Shown here in pieces: positions 31,816-41,132 of a DNA stretch of 47,172 nucleotides (within the stretch, counting starts at the first letter, position 1; each line of letters starts with the position of its first letter). The DNA comes from a virus, in the IMG/VR virus record IMGVR_UViG_3300047172_000014, positions 1 through 47,172 of that record; one strand, written 5' to 3'. The translations under genes were made by a program, and so were the position numbers. The notes beneath the pieces are model-generated. The model was not told the origin of the DNA. It did not search any database and was given only the letters and a program-made list of their open reading frames with translations.

Positions 31816-32510
31816 ACGTTTGTCCTAGTTCCTAACCATGTGTACGTTAGTCCAGCTAGTGTTGGATCTTGTGGTGTCGGCGCGATAAACGCTAACTTAT
31901 CTTTAGAAGCGGCCGTGTAACCGGAAGAAAGAGTGTAAGTTGTTACCGATCCACCTGCTGAAATAGTTGCGTTACCGACAGTAGAGCCATTGACTTTAAT
32001 AGGCAGTGTCACTAAGTTTGTATTAGCAACGTCAAATCCTAGTAAAGACCCCGTAAGGTTAACTGGAAAGGTTTCGTCACCAAACATGTCAATCTCAAAT
32101 AAAGTTTGGCTAGCGGGTGGTTTTCCCGGAAAGCCTCCATAAAGACGTAAAGTCAAATTGCTATAAACTAAACCAGTTGCAGTTGAATTAACCTCAACAA
32201 GTTTGTTATTTGAACCGGTGTAGGATGAAGGAACATCGGACAGATCAGTAAACTTATGAACCCCAATCAGCTGCCACACACCATTGTGACCGGCATAAAC
32301 ATTCCATGGTGTTGTAGAGTAATCTACGTAAAGTGCGCCTTCGTCTGGAATTCCTGTAGGTGAACCACTGCCAGTTAAGACAGTCCCAATTAACTTGTCA
32401 TTACCTCGACTAGTGTTCCACCTACGTTGGAATTCTGGGCTAGGTCTCCCGTCTTTATCTACAATTGATACTCGCCAGTCTAATGGACCAATATCAGTAG
32501 ATAACGTCAT
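31812..32510 (-). CDS. Tail fibre-like protein, 232 aa
   Basis: The N-terminus WRVSIVDKDGRPSPEFQRRW is the short virion-anchor motif shared by many podovirus fibres. It is followed by GALYVDYSTTPWNVYAGHNG and LIGVHKFTDLSDVPSSYTGS, typical fibre repeats, and a beta-rich C-terminal domain. It is short for a receptor-binding fibre, so it may act as an adaptor for other appendages. It overlaps its upstream neighbour by four bases. Confidence 0.75.
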   Translation of the reverse strand: MTLSTDIGPLDWRVSIVDKDGRPSPEFQRRWNTSRGNDKLIGTVLTGSGSPTGIPDEGALYVDYSTTPWNVYAGHNGVWQLIGVHKFTDLSDVPSSYTGSNNKLVEVNSTATGLVYSNLTLRLYGGFPGKPPASQTLFEIDMFGDETFPVNLTGSLLGFDVANTNLVTLPIKVNGSTVGNATISAGGSVTTYTLSSGYTAASKDKLAFIAPTPQDPTLAGLTYTWLGTRTNV

Positions 32511-33331
32511 GAGTTCTGTTCCACTCCACTATCTGCCCCATCACCAATTGTAAGAACCACATCCGCTCCGTCTAGTCGAACAGGACCAGCGTAATCAGTT
32601 AATCTGAAAACACGTCCAGGAGCGGCAAAACTACCGAGAGAGTTCCAGATCAAGGATTGAGACCCAATGTTGGTCAAAGGTAAATCAAACTCTTTAGAGT
32701 ACGTTACACCATTATCATCACTAAAAGAAAGTGAAATTGGCATTGTAATAGATTGATCGTCTCCAGTAGAGGCGGTTAGTGTAAAGTTTGCAACACCAAT
32801 TGCATGACGACCACGAGTAGCAACACCACCCGTAACAATATGTTCTACAGGTCTAAACCCATCATCCAATGATTGGTCGGGATCAAGTTCGAGAACTGTC
32901 TGATTAGTAGTGTCACCACCAATAATCCTAACACCCCACATGGTTCCATAATTAAAGTTTATACCATTAAAACCTTGAGTCTGAAATTGACACCATTCAT
33001 GAGTGGTTGTGTCAAATGCCCATGTACCTTCCTCTCCAAGAGGTAAGACGTAGAAACGATGCCCGTCAAGAATGAATGTCCAAGCAGTTAACCTACTTCC
33101 ATCGGGTGTGTCCGCTTTGTATGCAATTTGAAAAGCTGCTTGTGATATTTGCGCAGACACGTTAGCACCAGCCGTTCTTGATATTTGAATATGTTGCTGA
33201 CTGGTTTCCGCAAACTTGCTGGCTGGTGGACCATAGGACACTGAAAGACCGATCTGAGTTGCAATCGGAACGCTTTGAGCGGCCTTGACTGTTGCAATTA
33301 GACCGAGTTGAGAAGATTTTGCTATAGTCAT
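32507..33331 (-). CDS. C-terminal part of a split P22 gp10-like packaged-DNA stabilisation protein
   Basis: The segment DGHRFYVLPLGEEGTWAFDT followed by THEWCQFQTQGFNGINFN is the usual C-terminal propeller part of gp10-like tail hub proteins, in which it normally follows the GIEERVRR segment in one chain. Here that segment ends another gene (35554-37089), and a 2.2-kb LamG gene lies between. This half has its own start and about 80 extra N-terminal residues (ASKFAETSQQHIQISRTAGA), so the split looks stable rather than a recent frameshift. Confidence 0.8.
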   Translation of the reverse strand: MTIAKSSQLGLIATVKAAQSVPIATQIGLSVSYGPPASKFAETSQQHIQISRTAGANVSAQISQAAFQIAYKADTPDGSRLTAWTFILDGHRFYVLPLGEEGTWAFDTTTHEWCQFQTQGFNGINFNYGTMWGVRIIGGDTTNQTVLELDPDQSLDDGFRPVEHIVTGGVATRGRHAIGVANFTLTASTGDDQSITMPISLSFSDDNGVTYSKEFDLPLTNIGSQSLIWNSLGSFAAPGRVFRLTDYAGPVRLDGADVVLTIGDGADSGVEQNS

Positions 33332-33337
33332 TCACGA

Positions 33338-35557
33338 TCATGCCGTTCTATTTACTTGGAGTTTACCGCTCACAACAGTTGACGGGGTTACCTGTAGTCC
33401 GGTGTCTGGATCAAGTTCAATGATGTCCGCATAGAAGTCAGGACTTAACGCGAGATTATGGATAGCACCATTAGTCACACCGCCAAGAGGACCGATCAAA
33501 GACATTTGAATGTTGGCCGTACCGCTGTCACTTTTCGCCGCTCTCACTGTCGCTTGTAAAGCTGAGATAATCGTGGTGTTGGGCGGCGGGCGATTAATCT
33601 TAAACGCACTAGGACCAGGGATATTAGCGCCACCAGACAGAGTTGTTCCACCCCAGGACGCAGCGGTTCCAGTTGCAGACGTTGCCACTGAGTTTCCAGC
33701 TGTACCTGGTGTAACTGCTACTGCTTGGATCTGTCCAACAGGAAGTTGAGTAGCAGTAACGTCATAGTTAGCTATTGTTCCAGTTCCATACTTAGTACCA
33801 GCACCAGCACCACCATTGATAGCATTGTACAGGTTAAGAAGACTGTTCTCAGCTGTCGTATCTATTAAGACATCAAATGCAGTCGAGAGTGCATTCTTCC
33901 AAGTGTAAACAGCAGCAGTGCTACCATTCTTAGTACCAACAGTAACTGTGTCTCCATTTGCTGGTTGTGTCGTCATAGTTAAAACACCCGTTGCATTCAA
34001 CAGACCAGCAGAAATAAATGTATTGTCGTCAGGAATAGCTTTGTTTATAGTGCTGTACGTACCCACAGCAGGTCCGTCAGTCGGAAGAAAGATAAATGCT
34101 TGTGGTGAGGTTGACATTGGAGTAACATTCTGATTAAAACTACTCTCATCAATAATACTCGTATCATATGAAGCAATGAAGACAACATCACTCCAGTAAG
34201 CGTCTGAACCATTACCTCTTGGAAGCGCTGCCACTGGTGGTGAGAATGGAGCTACATATCGTGCGTATCCATTCGTAAACCGAGTTTCATCAAACATACC
34301 AACAACACCGGTATTACTTACAGGTGTTCCAGCTGTACCTTTTTCTGCCCCGATACAAAATGGACTGGTAGTACCACCGAAAATTGAAGCTGTGATTGAA
34401 ATAGGCACACCCATTTGTTGACCATTAATGAATAGTAATAATTCATTAGACGCTCTAACAATTGCAATGTGATACCACTGATTTAAAACAGGAATGAATG
34501 GAAACTGTAAAGGTGTTACAACAGTTGTACCATCTATAGTATAGTCAAATTGAAATGAGTTATTGTTGAAAGACGGGCCACCATACACAAACCGATATGA
34601 TTTGTAATTATTTGCAGCGTCCCACCTACTAAATAGGGTAGCGTATGTAGATCTAGCCGGAAGTTGTTCAAACCTGACAAAAGTTTCCATAGTGAAATCA
34701 GATGAACCGACATCTACAGAACTATTACCCGGAAAACTAATACCTGTATTAACAGAACTTGGTAATGGTGTATTAGTATTAGTTGCAAGTGTAGAGCAAG
34801 CTAAAACACCAGTCCCAAACTTTTTGTAGAAGCTCGGTGTCCATCCAGCAGTTAATGTGTCAGCATCGACTAATAGAAGTGCAACCCGACGATCTCCAAG
34901 CCATGAGTTATTAATTGTTCCAGCGTCTGAACGAATGAAAACATCATCATAGTAACAGTTACCGTAGATTGACCCAGCTGTGCTACTCCAAGTGGCTGCC
35001 CAAATACTATTAACAAGACCGGTGCTAATAACTTCTGTAAGTGCGGGAGAACCTGTTCCTTGAGCATCGTCAACTCGGACAGTAAATGTTCCAGCGGTGT
35101 AGTTGCAATTAAGTTCAATGAAATGCCATGTTTGAGCTCTAATAACAGGACCAGTTGTAGTTCCAATTAATGTACCGCTTACTCCAGCTCCACTATAAAG
35201 AGACAGAGATCCAGTAGGATTAAGGACTAGGCTGTACTGCGGGTTGTTGGAATTATCTCTTGTTTCCCAAATTGATAGAATTGTACCAGGCGGTAAGCTG
35301 TCAACAGCAAAGCCAAAAGACATAAACAGATTGGCAGGTGTTGTTGGAATTACATAACGCAATTCATTCTGAACACCTCTCCCGATACTAAATGGAGTCA
35401 TAATCAAACAGTTTGGACCGGTTCTAGCTGGCCCCCAATATGGCACACCTACAGTAAACGCAGTACCTAGGTTAGCGTAAATACCATCTAACATATTTGC
35501 TTGACCAGCACTACCAGAACCATACTGATCGAAGCTGTCCATAAACAGCGTACTCAT
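33338..35557 (-). CDS. LamG/concanavalin-like tail appendage protein, 739 aa
   Basis: Two lectin-like beta domains are visible. An N-terminal one spans about residues 1-220 (MSTLFMDSFDQYGSGSAGQA; AQTWHFIELNCNYTAGTFTV). A clear LamG domain spans about 260-450 (FTMETFVRFEQLPARSTYAT; QWYHIAIVRASNELLLFING; MFDETRFTNGYARYVAPFSP). A further beta region follows (WKNALSTAFDVLIDTTAENS) with a short domain at the C-terminus. Such domains bind glycans or mediate trimeric contacts. It is inserted between the two halves of the gp10-like protein. Confidence 0.82.
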   Translation of the reverse strand: MSTLFMDSFDQYGSGSAGQANMLDGIYANLGTAFTVGVPYWGPARTGPNCLIMTPFSIGRGVQNELRYVIPTTPANLFMSFGFAVDSLPPGTILSIWETRDNSNNPQYSLVLNPTGSLSLYSGAGVSGTLIGTTTGPVIRAQTWHFIELNCNYTAGTFTVRVDDAQGTGSPALTEVISTGLVNSIWAATWSSTAGSIYGNCYYDDVFIRSDAGTINNSWLGDRRVALLLVDADTLTAGWTPSFYKKFGTGVLACSTLATNTNTPLPSSVNTGISFPGNSSVDVGSSDFTMETFVRFEQLPARSTYATLFSRWDAANNYKSYRFVYGGPSFNNNSFQFDYTIDGTTVVTPLQFPFIPVLNQWYHIAIVRASNELLLFINGQQMGVPISITASIFGGTTSPFCIGAEKGTAGTPVSNTGVVGMFDETRFTNGYARYVAPFSPPVAALPRGNGSDAYWSDVVFIASYDTSIIDESSFNQNVTPMSTSPQAFIFLPTDGPAVGTYSTINKAIPDDNTFISAGLLNATGVLTMTTQPANGDTVTVGTKNGSTAAVYTWKNALSTAFDVLIDTTAENSLLNLYNAINGGAGAGTKYGTGTIANYDVTATQLPVGQIQAVAVTPGTAGNSVATSATGTAASWGGTTLSGGANIPGPSAFKINRPPPNTTIISALQATVRAAKSDSGTANIQMSLIGPLGGVTNGAIHNLALSPDFYADIIELDPDTGLQVTPSTVVSGKLQVNRTA

Positions 35558-37089
35558 GGTGTTAATCCTTGTTCACGACGTACCTGACGTCTAACCCGTT
35601 CTTCAATTCCGTTATCGGAAATTCTGTTTACACCCCACTGAACATCAGTAGAGTCACCATATTGATAACCAATACTGTACACACGACCATCATTACCAAC
35701 AAGAATAATCGCATCGTCAATGACGACAGCTGTTCCGTCTAATGTCCCTCGTTCGTACACACGACCTTCAATTGGTGCAAAAGGACTTAGACTATTACCA
35801 GTGGCGTACCAGTTCTCAAAAGACTTACTGCCAATAACACCTACCTGATCTCCGATAGTTCTCAGAGCAATGATGGGGTCAGGTGAACTTTCTTTTGAGG
35901 CAAAGTTAAGTGGGTCAATTGTTACTTCACCAGGATTAATCCAATAGAACTGTTGAGTTCCAGCTATAGACACAAGTATATAACTAGACACCTGTGTTAG
36001 ACTAAGTGGCACTCCAACAGGAACTATACAACCTTGAAGGACATCAATACCGCCATTAGCAAGATAAGCACCAGAAACACTGAGTGCAGTACCACCAGTT
36101 ACAGAAAGACTAATAGAATTACCACTAGTTCCCTGAACTCTTGCAGTTAACACTACAGTCGTTGTAGTTGTAGGGGTGCCGACTGTTGCTGTTGCGGCCG
36201 CTCCAGTGCCAGTACCAGATATTGTAACTGTTGGATTAGCGCTGTAGTTAAATCCTTGAGTGTCCACAACGATAGTACCGATAGTACCACCAGAAAGAAC
36301 AGCGTGTGCAGTTGCACTAGAGCCGAGTGGATCTGTAATGGTCACTGTTGGCGTTCCAGTGTACCCTGTACCGCCATTTGTGATTGTGATGGCCGTGATA
36401 CCATTTAAAGCAGCAGAGCCGCTCACGAGTGTGTTTTGGCCACCTATCGTTGAACTATAATCGATCCCCTGAGTTCCAGCCGCATTAAGCGCTAAAATTA
36501 ACTGCCCCATAGGATCTAACGGTCCTGTCTGAGTATTTGGATTAATCTTAAAAGGGTGAGAAACTGTACCTGCATCAGATGAACTGAAAGACGTTCCCCA
36601 CGTGTAGTACACACCACCGACTTGAAAGACATCAGTGCCTGGAGTCACGGGCGGATTTAGTGTAATCGAACCTTTAGCTGCTGTAGTACCATCATAGAAC
36701 TGTAAGAGGGTTCCGTCAGAAATCCAGAGACGTTCATAGCCAGCACCCTTCTGCCAAGCAACTTCAGGATGACCATAACCATTAACAATACCTGAGATCG
36801 GGGTAACTGACATGTCTTGATTAATACGATATAGGTTCTGACCGCTAACCACAAACAAACTGTCATTAAACAGACCATCGAGACTGTAATTACCTCTAAT
36901 AACTGGAATTCCGGTAAAACTACCGGGGTTCAGTTGAAGTAAGGGGGTCGTTCCTGGTCTAGCTAAGACTGAAGTGTGTTCACGGAGGTTCGCGGGGTTG
37001 GCTTCTAGCCACCTGTTTAACAGAATCACCTCTGGTGTTCCTGCATAAAGACGACGGTAAGCACCTTGTCCTAATGGTACAGCAGTCAT
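35554..37089 (-). CDS. N-terminal part of a split P22 gp10-like stabilisation protein, with an inserted repeat domain
   Basis: I chose ATG at 37089 (MTAVPLGQGAYRRLYAGTPE), which overlaps the previous stop as ATGA. The N-terminal part and VGVIGSKSFENWYATGN, IILVGNDGRVYSIGYQYG and the final ISDNGIEERVRRQVRREQ match gp10-like tail hub proteins. An insert of roughly 150-180 residues carries repeated strands (ITNGGTGYTGTPTVTITDP; VVDTQGFNYSANPTVTISG) and looks like a surface-exposed beta domain. The protein ends just after the GIEERVRR motif; its normal continuation is at 32507-33331. Confidence 0.85.
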   Translation of the reverse strand: MTAVPLGQGAYRRLYAGTPEVILLNRWLEANPANLREHTSVLARPGTTPLLQLNPGSFTGIPVIRGNYSLDGLFNDSLFVVSGQNLYRINQDMSVTPISGIVNGYGHPEVAWQKGAGYERLWISDGTLLQFYDGTTAAKGSITLNPPVTPGTDVFQVGGVYYTWGTSFSSSDAGTVSHPFKINPNTQTGPLDPMGQLILALNAAGTQGIDYSSTIGGQNTLVSGSAALNGITAITITNGGTGYTGTPTVTITDPLGSSATAHAVLSGGTIGTIVVDTQGFNYSANPTVTISGTGTGAAATATVGTPTTTTTVVLTARVQGTSGNSISLSVTGGTALSVSGAYLANGGIDVLQGCIVPVGVPLSLTQVSSYILVSIAGTQQFYWINPGEVTIDPLNFASKESSPDPIIALRTIGDQVGVIGSKSFENWYATGNSLSPFAPIEGRVYERGTLDGTAVVIDDAIILVGNDGRVYSIGYQYGDSTDVQWGVNRISDNGIEERVRRQVRREQGLTP

Positions 37090-37346
37090 TCTAACATATC
37101 CTTCATATAACGTGTTGACCACCAACCAACAGGTTCAATACCTTTTTTTCGAAGATTTTCGGCAAGTGTTTGGCGATCAACATGAACTGGTTCGGATTTT
37201 GGAGTAAATATCTCACCGGGTTTTTTAGTCCAGCCAAATGGAACTTCACTTTCAGATTGAAATATCTGACCCTCTCCGTTCGGACCATAACGCCAAGAGG
37301 GCCAATGTTCTCTAACAATACGCTTGCTAGGTCCAGGTATTGCCAT
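37086..37346 (-). CDS. Small tail/connector-region protein, 86 aa
   Basis: The protein starts MAIPGPSKRIVREHWPSWRY and contains FGWTKKPGEIF and a helical segment (DRQTLAENLRKKGIEPVGWW) that looks like a small folded end domain. It is overlapped tightly by the gp4-like and gp10-like genes. Small proteins in this position are common in P22-like tails and may be assembly factors. Confidence 0.7.
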   Translation of the reverse strand: MAIPGPSKRIVREHWPSWRYGPNGEGQIFQSESEVPFGWTKKPGEIFTPKSEPVHVDRQTLAENLRKKGIEPVGWWSTRYMKDMLE

Positions 37347-38125
37347 TAGTACGGGAAACCAGCATTAAAATACGCATTAGGGTCACCAACAACTCGATTG
37401 AAAGCACGACCGTAAAAACGATTGTACATGGTGAGAAACAGGAGTCCATCTTCAGAAGGTTGAACAGACCAAGCTTGCTTGTACCGAGCGCTGAACTTCC
37501 TCATAGCTTCTCTTAAAGTCTGTACAGAAGCTGGATGCATGATCTGACCGTAACGAGGATTGAGACGAGTTGCCAAAGTAATAATAAACATGTCGTCAAA
37601 CTCAGGTGGGAATGGCATATCACCAGCAATGTCTAGTGGTAAGACAACAACCCAATTACCAAGGTCCTCGCGGTACATCCACTCACGGATTTCTCCGTCA
37701 GTGTTGTAGATCATGCTTTCATTACCTTCAATCATCCTACCGTTACCATTTATGGTAAAGTTATTCTGAGAGAGGTTTTTACTGACATCTACAAGACCGA
37801 TACGAGCACCATCATGAGGGTGAGGGTCTAAATTAACAGTACCAGCAGCAGTAAGATTCAACATCAATCGAACATTAGATGGAATGTACATATTACCAGG
37901 AAGTTCATTAGCCCACCAAGGATAACCTTGAGGACTGTTAATCCCCTCCTGTCCTAGTGGAAACGGGATGATATTCTCACCAGCTTCGTTTCCCAAAACA
38001 CCAGCCACAATCGTACTTAACAGACCGAAGCCTTCATTCATTTGATCAGTATTAGGAGTTACACCTAAAGGAATTAGATTGGTTTCACGAAGAGCTGAGT
38101 TTATGATTGAGGCTACAGCAGTCAT
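37346..38125 (-). CDS. P22 gp4-like tail accessory factor (head-tail connector)
   Basis: The 259-residue protein begins MTAVASIINSALRETNLIPL, the helical start of gp4-type connectors. It continues with SKNLSQNNFTINGNGRMIEG, a conserved beta segment, and FDDMFIITLATRLNPRYGQI with a final helical region. It would bind under the portal ring and close the head after packaging. It is longer than P22 gp4 (166 residues). It lies directly upstream of the gp10-like gene, as in P22. Confidence 0.85.
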   Translation of the reverse strand: MTAVASIINSALRETNLIPLGVTPNTDQMNEGFGLLSTIVAGVLGNEAGENIIPFPLGQEGINSPQGYPWWANELPGNMYIPSNVRLMLNLTAAGTVNLDPHPHDGARIGLVDVSKNLSQNNFTINGNGRMIEGNESMIYNTDGEIREWMYREDLGNWVVVLPLDIAGDMPFPPEFDDMFIITLATRLNPRYGQIMHPASVQTLREAMRKFSARYKQAWSVQPSEDGLLFLTMYNRFYGRAFNRVVGDPNAYFNAGFPY

Positions 38126-38460
38126 TACTGAAGAACACCCCCATCGGCGTACACATCGATACGGAGCTTGCCGTTAGATTGTTGACTATTTTGTACAGGG
38201 TTAACAACACGAATCCAAAATTTAGACGCATTGTTGTTGCTATAGTTAGCAATCTTGAAAGGGTGATGACACACGTAAACACCCGCGTCAACTCCGAGAG
38301 TCGGTGCAGATGTGTTACTATAAACATAGAATGGGTGAGTATGAGGAACAGCGGTCATACGAAGGAAGACTAGATTAGTAGTCGTCGCGTCAATGATTTG
38401 GAACCAGCCGTCTTGAGGACCAACAAAGTAGGTCTTAGTTTTAGAAACAGTAGCAGCCAT
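38125..38460 (-). CDS. Probable capsid decoration or structural protein, 111 aa
   Basis: The protein starts MAATVSKTKTYFVGPQDGWF and is beta-rich (IIDATTTNLVFLRMTAVPHT; FWIRVVNPVQNSQQSNGKLR), without Cys or a signal peptide. AAGGGA precedes it. It is the first gene after the terminator at 38487-38519. Position and fold suggest a head decoration or connector-associated protein; no family is recognised. Confidence 0.65.
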   Translation of the reverse strand: MAATVSKTKTYFVGPQDGWFQIIDATTTNLVFLRMTAVPHTHPFYVYSNTSAPTLGVDAGVYVCHHPFKIANYSNNNASKFWIRVVNPVQNSQQSNGKLRIDVYADGGVLQ

Positions 38461-38486
38461 TGATTTCTATATCCCTTGGCGATTAG

Positions 38487-38519
38487 AAAAAAGGGGAGAG
38501 ACCACAATTGACCTCTCCC
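38487..38519 (-). terminator. Rho-independent terminator after the coat genes
   Basis: On the minus strand GGGAGAG (38519-38513) pairs with CTCTCCC (38500-38494) around a 12-base loop and is followed by C and six T (38492-38487). It lies after the coat gene and the small 67-residue gene, and before the connector genes. It would give coat transcripts in excess over tail transcripts. Confidence 0.82.
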
Positions 38520-38528
38520 AAAATGGTC

Positions 38529-38732
38529 TTATTGAATGATGCCTCTAGTTTTAAGGTCTTGAGCTAAAGCCATAACATAACCAGCAAGTGTAGCAAGAGT
38601 TACAGAACTGGTAACATAAGTGGCTCGACTGGGGGTACCAGTAGGTTGAGCCACCGATGCAATTGCACCAACCTTAAGCTTAGCTTCGCCCCAAGGACGA
38701 GCACCAGTTTTAATGGTAGGATTATATACCAT
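38529..38732 (-). CDS. Small head protein, 67 aa
   Basis: AGGGAAGGA precedes the ATG at 38732. The product starts MVYNPTIKTGARPWGEAKLK and ends in a helical segment (VMALAQDLKTRGIIQ). It is transcribed with the coat gene and upstream of a terminator, so it is probably made in large amounts; a capsid decoration or stabilising role is likely but inferred. Confidence 0.7.
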   Translation of the reverse strand: MVYNPTIKTGARPWGEAKLKVGAIASVAQPTGTPSRATYVTSSVTLATLAGYVMALAQDLKTRGIIQ

Positions 38733-38749
38733 TCAGTCGTCCTTCCCTA

Positions 38750-40066
38750 TTAAGAACCGTTAATACGTACGATACGCCTACGATCCACTACGTTAGCAGA
38801 CAGAGCCACGTCAAATCGCACTTGGTGTTCCCCAGTATTAAACACGGAGTTCTGCCACATACGAACAGACAGCGGAACCTTGGTCAACGCCTTACGCGAA
38901 CCAATACCCGTGGCGGGCATGATCAGATCAGCGGTGCTAACCACAATGGCATCCTTATTCAGGATGGCACGGGGTTTGACATTGGAGCTGGCGGGGGTGA
39001 TCCAAGTAATACTAGCACCATCAGTCGGAGCAACAGAAACAGTAGCGTGAGCCGTGTTGTTGTTGATCACCGGATTACCAGTATTAAACGCAGACGGGAT
39101 GATCATCGCCGGGAAGATGCGAATATTGGTAACAGCACCAGCAGTAGCGGTGTAGTTGCCAATAACACGGAATTCCTGAAGATAGTCTAACGGAGCTTGC
39201 AACCGATTGTCGTACGCGTACACATTAGCAATAGTGAACACTTCGCCGTCATTGATAGTCTGAGTGCCAGAACCAATAGACATGCTGACAGTCTGAGTCA
39301 TGAAGTTACCTGGAGCAGAGCTAATGCAAACGTCTTGATAGTTGACATTAGTGCCGCCGGAAGCGGTGAAGGTAGACGTACCGTGAGAACCGGTAGCAAG
39401 GGTAGGCAGTTGCTGGGTAAACAGAGTCGGAATACCAGCGATCATACCGTCCCAACCATTGCGGTAGATACCACTACCAATGGTTTGCAGAGACGCGTTG
39501 TCAGCCACAACGGCAGAACCGAGAGCTTGCTTGTCACTATAAGTGAGAACAGCTCGCATGTCGCCGTCCATCACACCTTCAGCTTTGAGGCGGGTGTAAC
39601 CAGACGCAACGTCGTCGTAAGCTTGAACGGTATTACCCGCAGTACCAAGCCAGTTATTGGAAGCATTAACAGCGTAAGCAAGAATGTACGCGTCAATTTG
39701 TTCTGCAAGATTGAGAGCGACACCACGGAGAGCTTCGCTTTCACGAGCAGCTCCGATATCGCGGATCTTAACGAAGTCTTGCCAGCCCATGGACGAACCG
39801 AACACGTCTTGAACTTTAAATTGTTCAGAGCCGAACACGGTGTTTTGAGTGCCAGCGGTGGTCAAATCCTGTACACCAGCGGTCGTATGAGTTACAACAT
39901 AGCGGGGAGTGACCTGCTCCACAACGGTCAAGGCGTTACGGTCATTCATTTCACCGTCAAATTTACGCCAAGTTACGAGCGGAGCCGAAGTCAGATTATT
40001 TTGGAAGATCGAAGCAAACGAATTGAGAACCAGTTTTGCCTGATCAACGGTAACAGTACCAGCCAT
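38750..40066 (-). CDS. P22-like major capsid (coat) protein
   Basis: The 438-residue protein is close in length to P22 gp5 (430). It begins MAGTVTVDQAKLVLNSFASI and carries conserved segments LVTWRKFDGEMNDRNALTVV, SMGWQDFVKIRDIGAARESE and IDAYILAYAVNASNNWLG. It builds the icosahedral shell around the scaffold. AAAGGAAAG lies upstream. Codons are more GC-rich and even than in the AT-rich replication genes, as expected for a highly expressed gene. Confidence 0.93.
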   Translation of the reverse strand: MAGTVTVDQAKLVLNSFASIFQNNLTSAPLVTWRKFDGEMNDRNALTVVEQVTPRYVVTHTTAGVQDLTTAGTQNTVFGSEQFKVQDVFGSSMGWQDFVKIRDIGAARESEALRGVALNLAEQIDAYILAYAVNASNNWLGTAGNTVQAYDDVASGYTRLKAEGVMDGDMRAVLTYSDKQALGSAVVADNASLQTIGSGIYRNGWDGMIAGIPTLFTQQLPTLATGSHGTSTFTASGGTNVNYQDVCISSAPGNFMTQTVSMSIGSGTQTINDGEVFTIANVYAYDNRLQAPLDYLQEFRVIGNYTATAGAVTNIRIFPAMIIPSAFNTGNPVINNNTAHATVSVAPTDGASITWITPASSNVKPRAILNKDAIVVSTADLIMPATGIGSRKALTKVPLSVRMWQNSVFNTGEHQVRFDVALSANVVDRRRIVRINGS

Positions 40067-40095
40067 TGATTAGCTTTCCTTTATGAGTGTTTTAT

Positions 40096-41097
40096 TTATT
40101 TTCGTTTTAAATAGAAAATTGAATCAAAGTCGTCAAGATTGTCAGTGTCTGGAGGAATGATTTTAGATCCACCCGCAGTACCGCGAGCCTGAACTGGCGG
40201 CGGTGGTGGAGCTTTAGACACCTTCGGCTTTGCTACAATTTTCTGTGCGGCAGCCTCAAGAAACTTCGCTTCAATTCGACCCAGTGCGATGGTCGCTTTT
40301 TGAGCACCACTGTTTACAATTGTACGGGCTTCTGTGGGGTTGTCAGAGAGATAGTTAAGCACGTCAGGTCCATAGTCCATACTCATAAGTACGGTGGCAA
40401 GGTAAGCTGCATAATTTGGATCCAAGTTGCTGAAACCGTCTAGAAGAACTTGACCCTTCTCACGAAGATCAGGGTAGCTCTCTAAGCTTGCTTCAAGCTT
40501 CTCATTCCAAGTTGATTGAAGACCAGCTAAACGGGCTGTCTCCGCTTCTTGCTGTCGTTGAGCTTCCGCTTTAGCATTAGTCTCATTTCGCTCTTGTTCA
40601 AGAGTGAAGCGCGTGAGGTCGCGGATGTAAGCAGGATCAAACTCGCCAAGGGCGTATTTTGGGTTTCCAACTTCGTCTAATGCGTCCGGTGTCGGCTCAG
40701 CAGTCTTTTGTACCGGTTGAGTAGGCTTAACTGCCTGAAGTTGACGTTCGAACTCAGCTTTCTGTTCGTCCAGTTGCCTTTGAAACTCTCGCTTTTGCTC
40801 TTCACGTTGCCTTACTAACTCATCAATACGATCCTGAACAGTCTTCTTCTTCGGCGGAGCTTCTTTATACTCAGCGTTAGGGTCTTCATTAGGATCGTTT
40901 TCAGTCTCTTGAGCTTCAGTTTCAACAGCCTCGGTTGCTTCACCATCTTGATTCGCATCAACACCCTCTTCAGGGTTTGCTTCCGACTTGGCGGTCGGCT
41001 CAGCTTGTTTCTTCTCGCCAAAGAAGTCGCTAGCAAAGGCGTCAAGATCGTCTGTGTCTACGACCTGGGTTTCAGTTGTTACTTGAGTCTCACTCAT
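40096..41097 (-). CDS. Scaffolding protein, 333 aa
   Basis: The N-terminal 100 residues are strongly acidic (ATEAVETEAQETENDPNEDP). A charged coiled coil follows (DRIDELVRQREEQKREFQRQ; QAKFERQ-type heptads), then a helical C-terminal region ending SKIIPPDTDNLDDFDSIFYL. Length (P22 gp8 is 303), composition and place between portal and coat identify it. It guides coat assembly and leaves the shell during packaging. Confidence 0.88.
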   Translation of the reverse strand: MSETQVTTETQVVDTDDLDAFASDFFGEKKQAEPTAKSEANPEEGVDANQDGEATEAVETEAQETENDPNEDPNAEYKEAPPKKKTVQDRIDELVRQREEQKREFQRQLDEQKAEFERQLQAVKPTQPVQKTAEPTPDALDEVGNPKYALGEFDPAYIRDLTRFTLEQERNETNAKAEAQRQQEAETARLAGLQSTWNEKLEASLESYPDLREKGQVLLDGFSNLDPNYAAYLATVLMSMDYGPDVLNYLSDNPTEARTIVNSGAQKATIALGRIEAKFLEAAAQKIVAKPKVSKAPPPPPVQARGTAGGSKIIPPDTDNLDDFDSIFYLKRK

Positions 41098-41132
41098 TTA
41101 GGTTTTGCGGTCCTTTAACCGATTGCTACCAT

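Noticed and set aside
39197-40069. 290-codon open frame on the plus strand opposite the coat gene
   Set aside because: It is antisense to a clearly recognised coat protein, has no ribosome site and points against the local operon; even codon use in the coat gene explains it.
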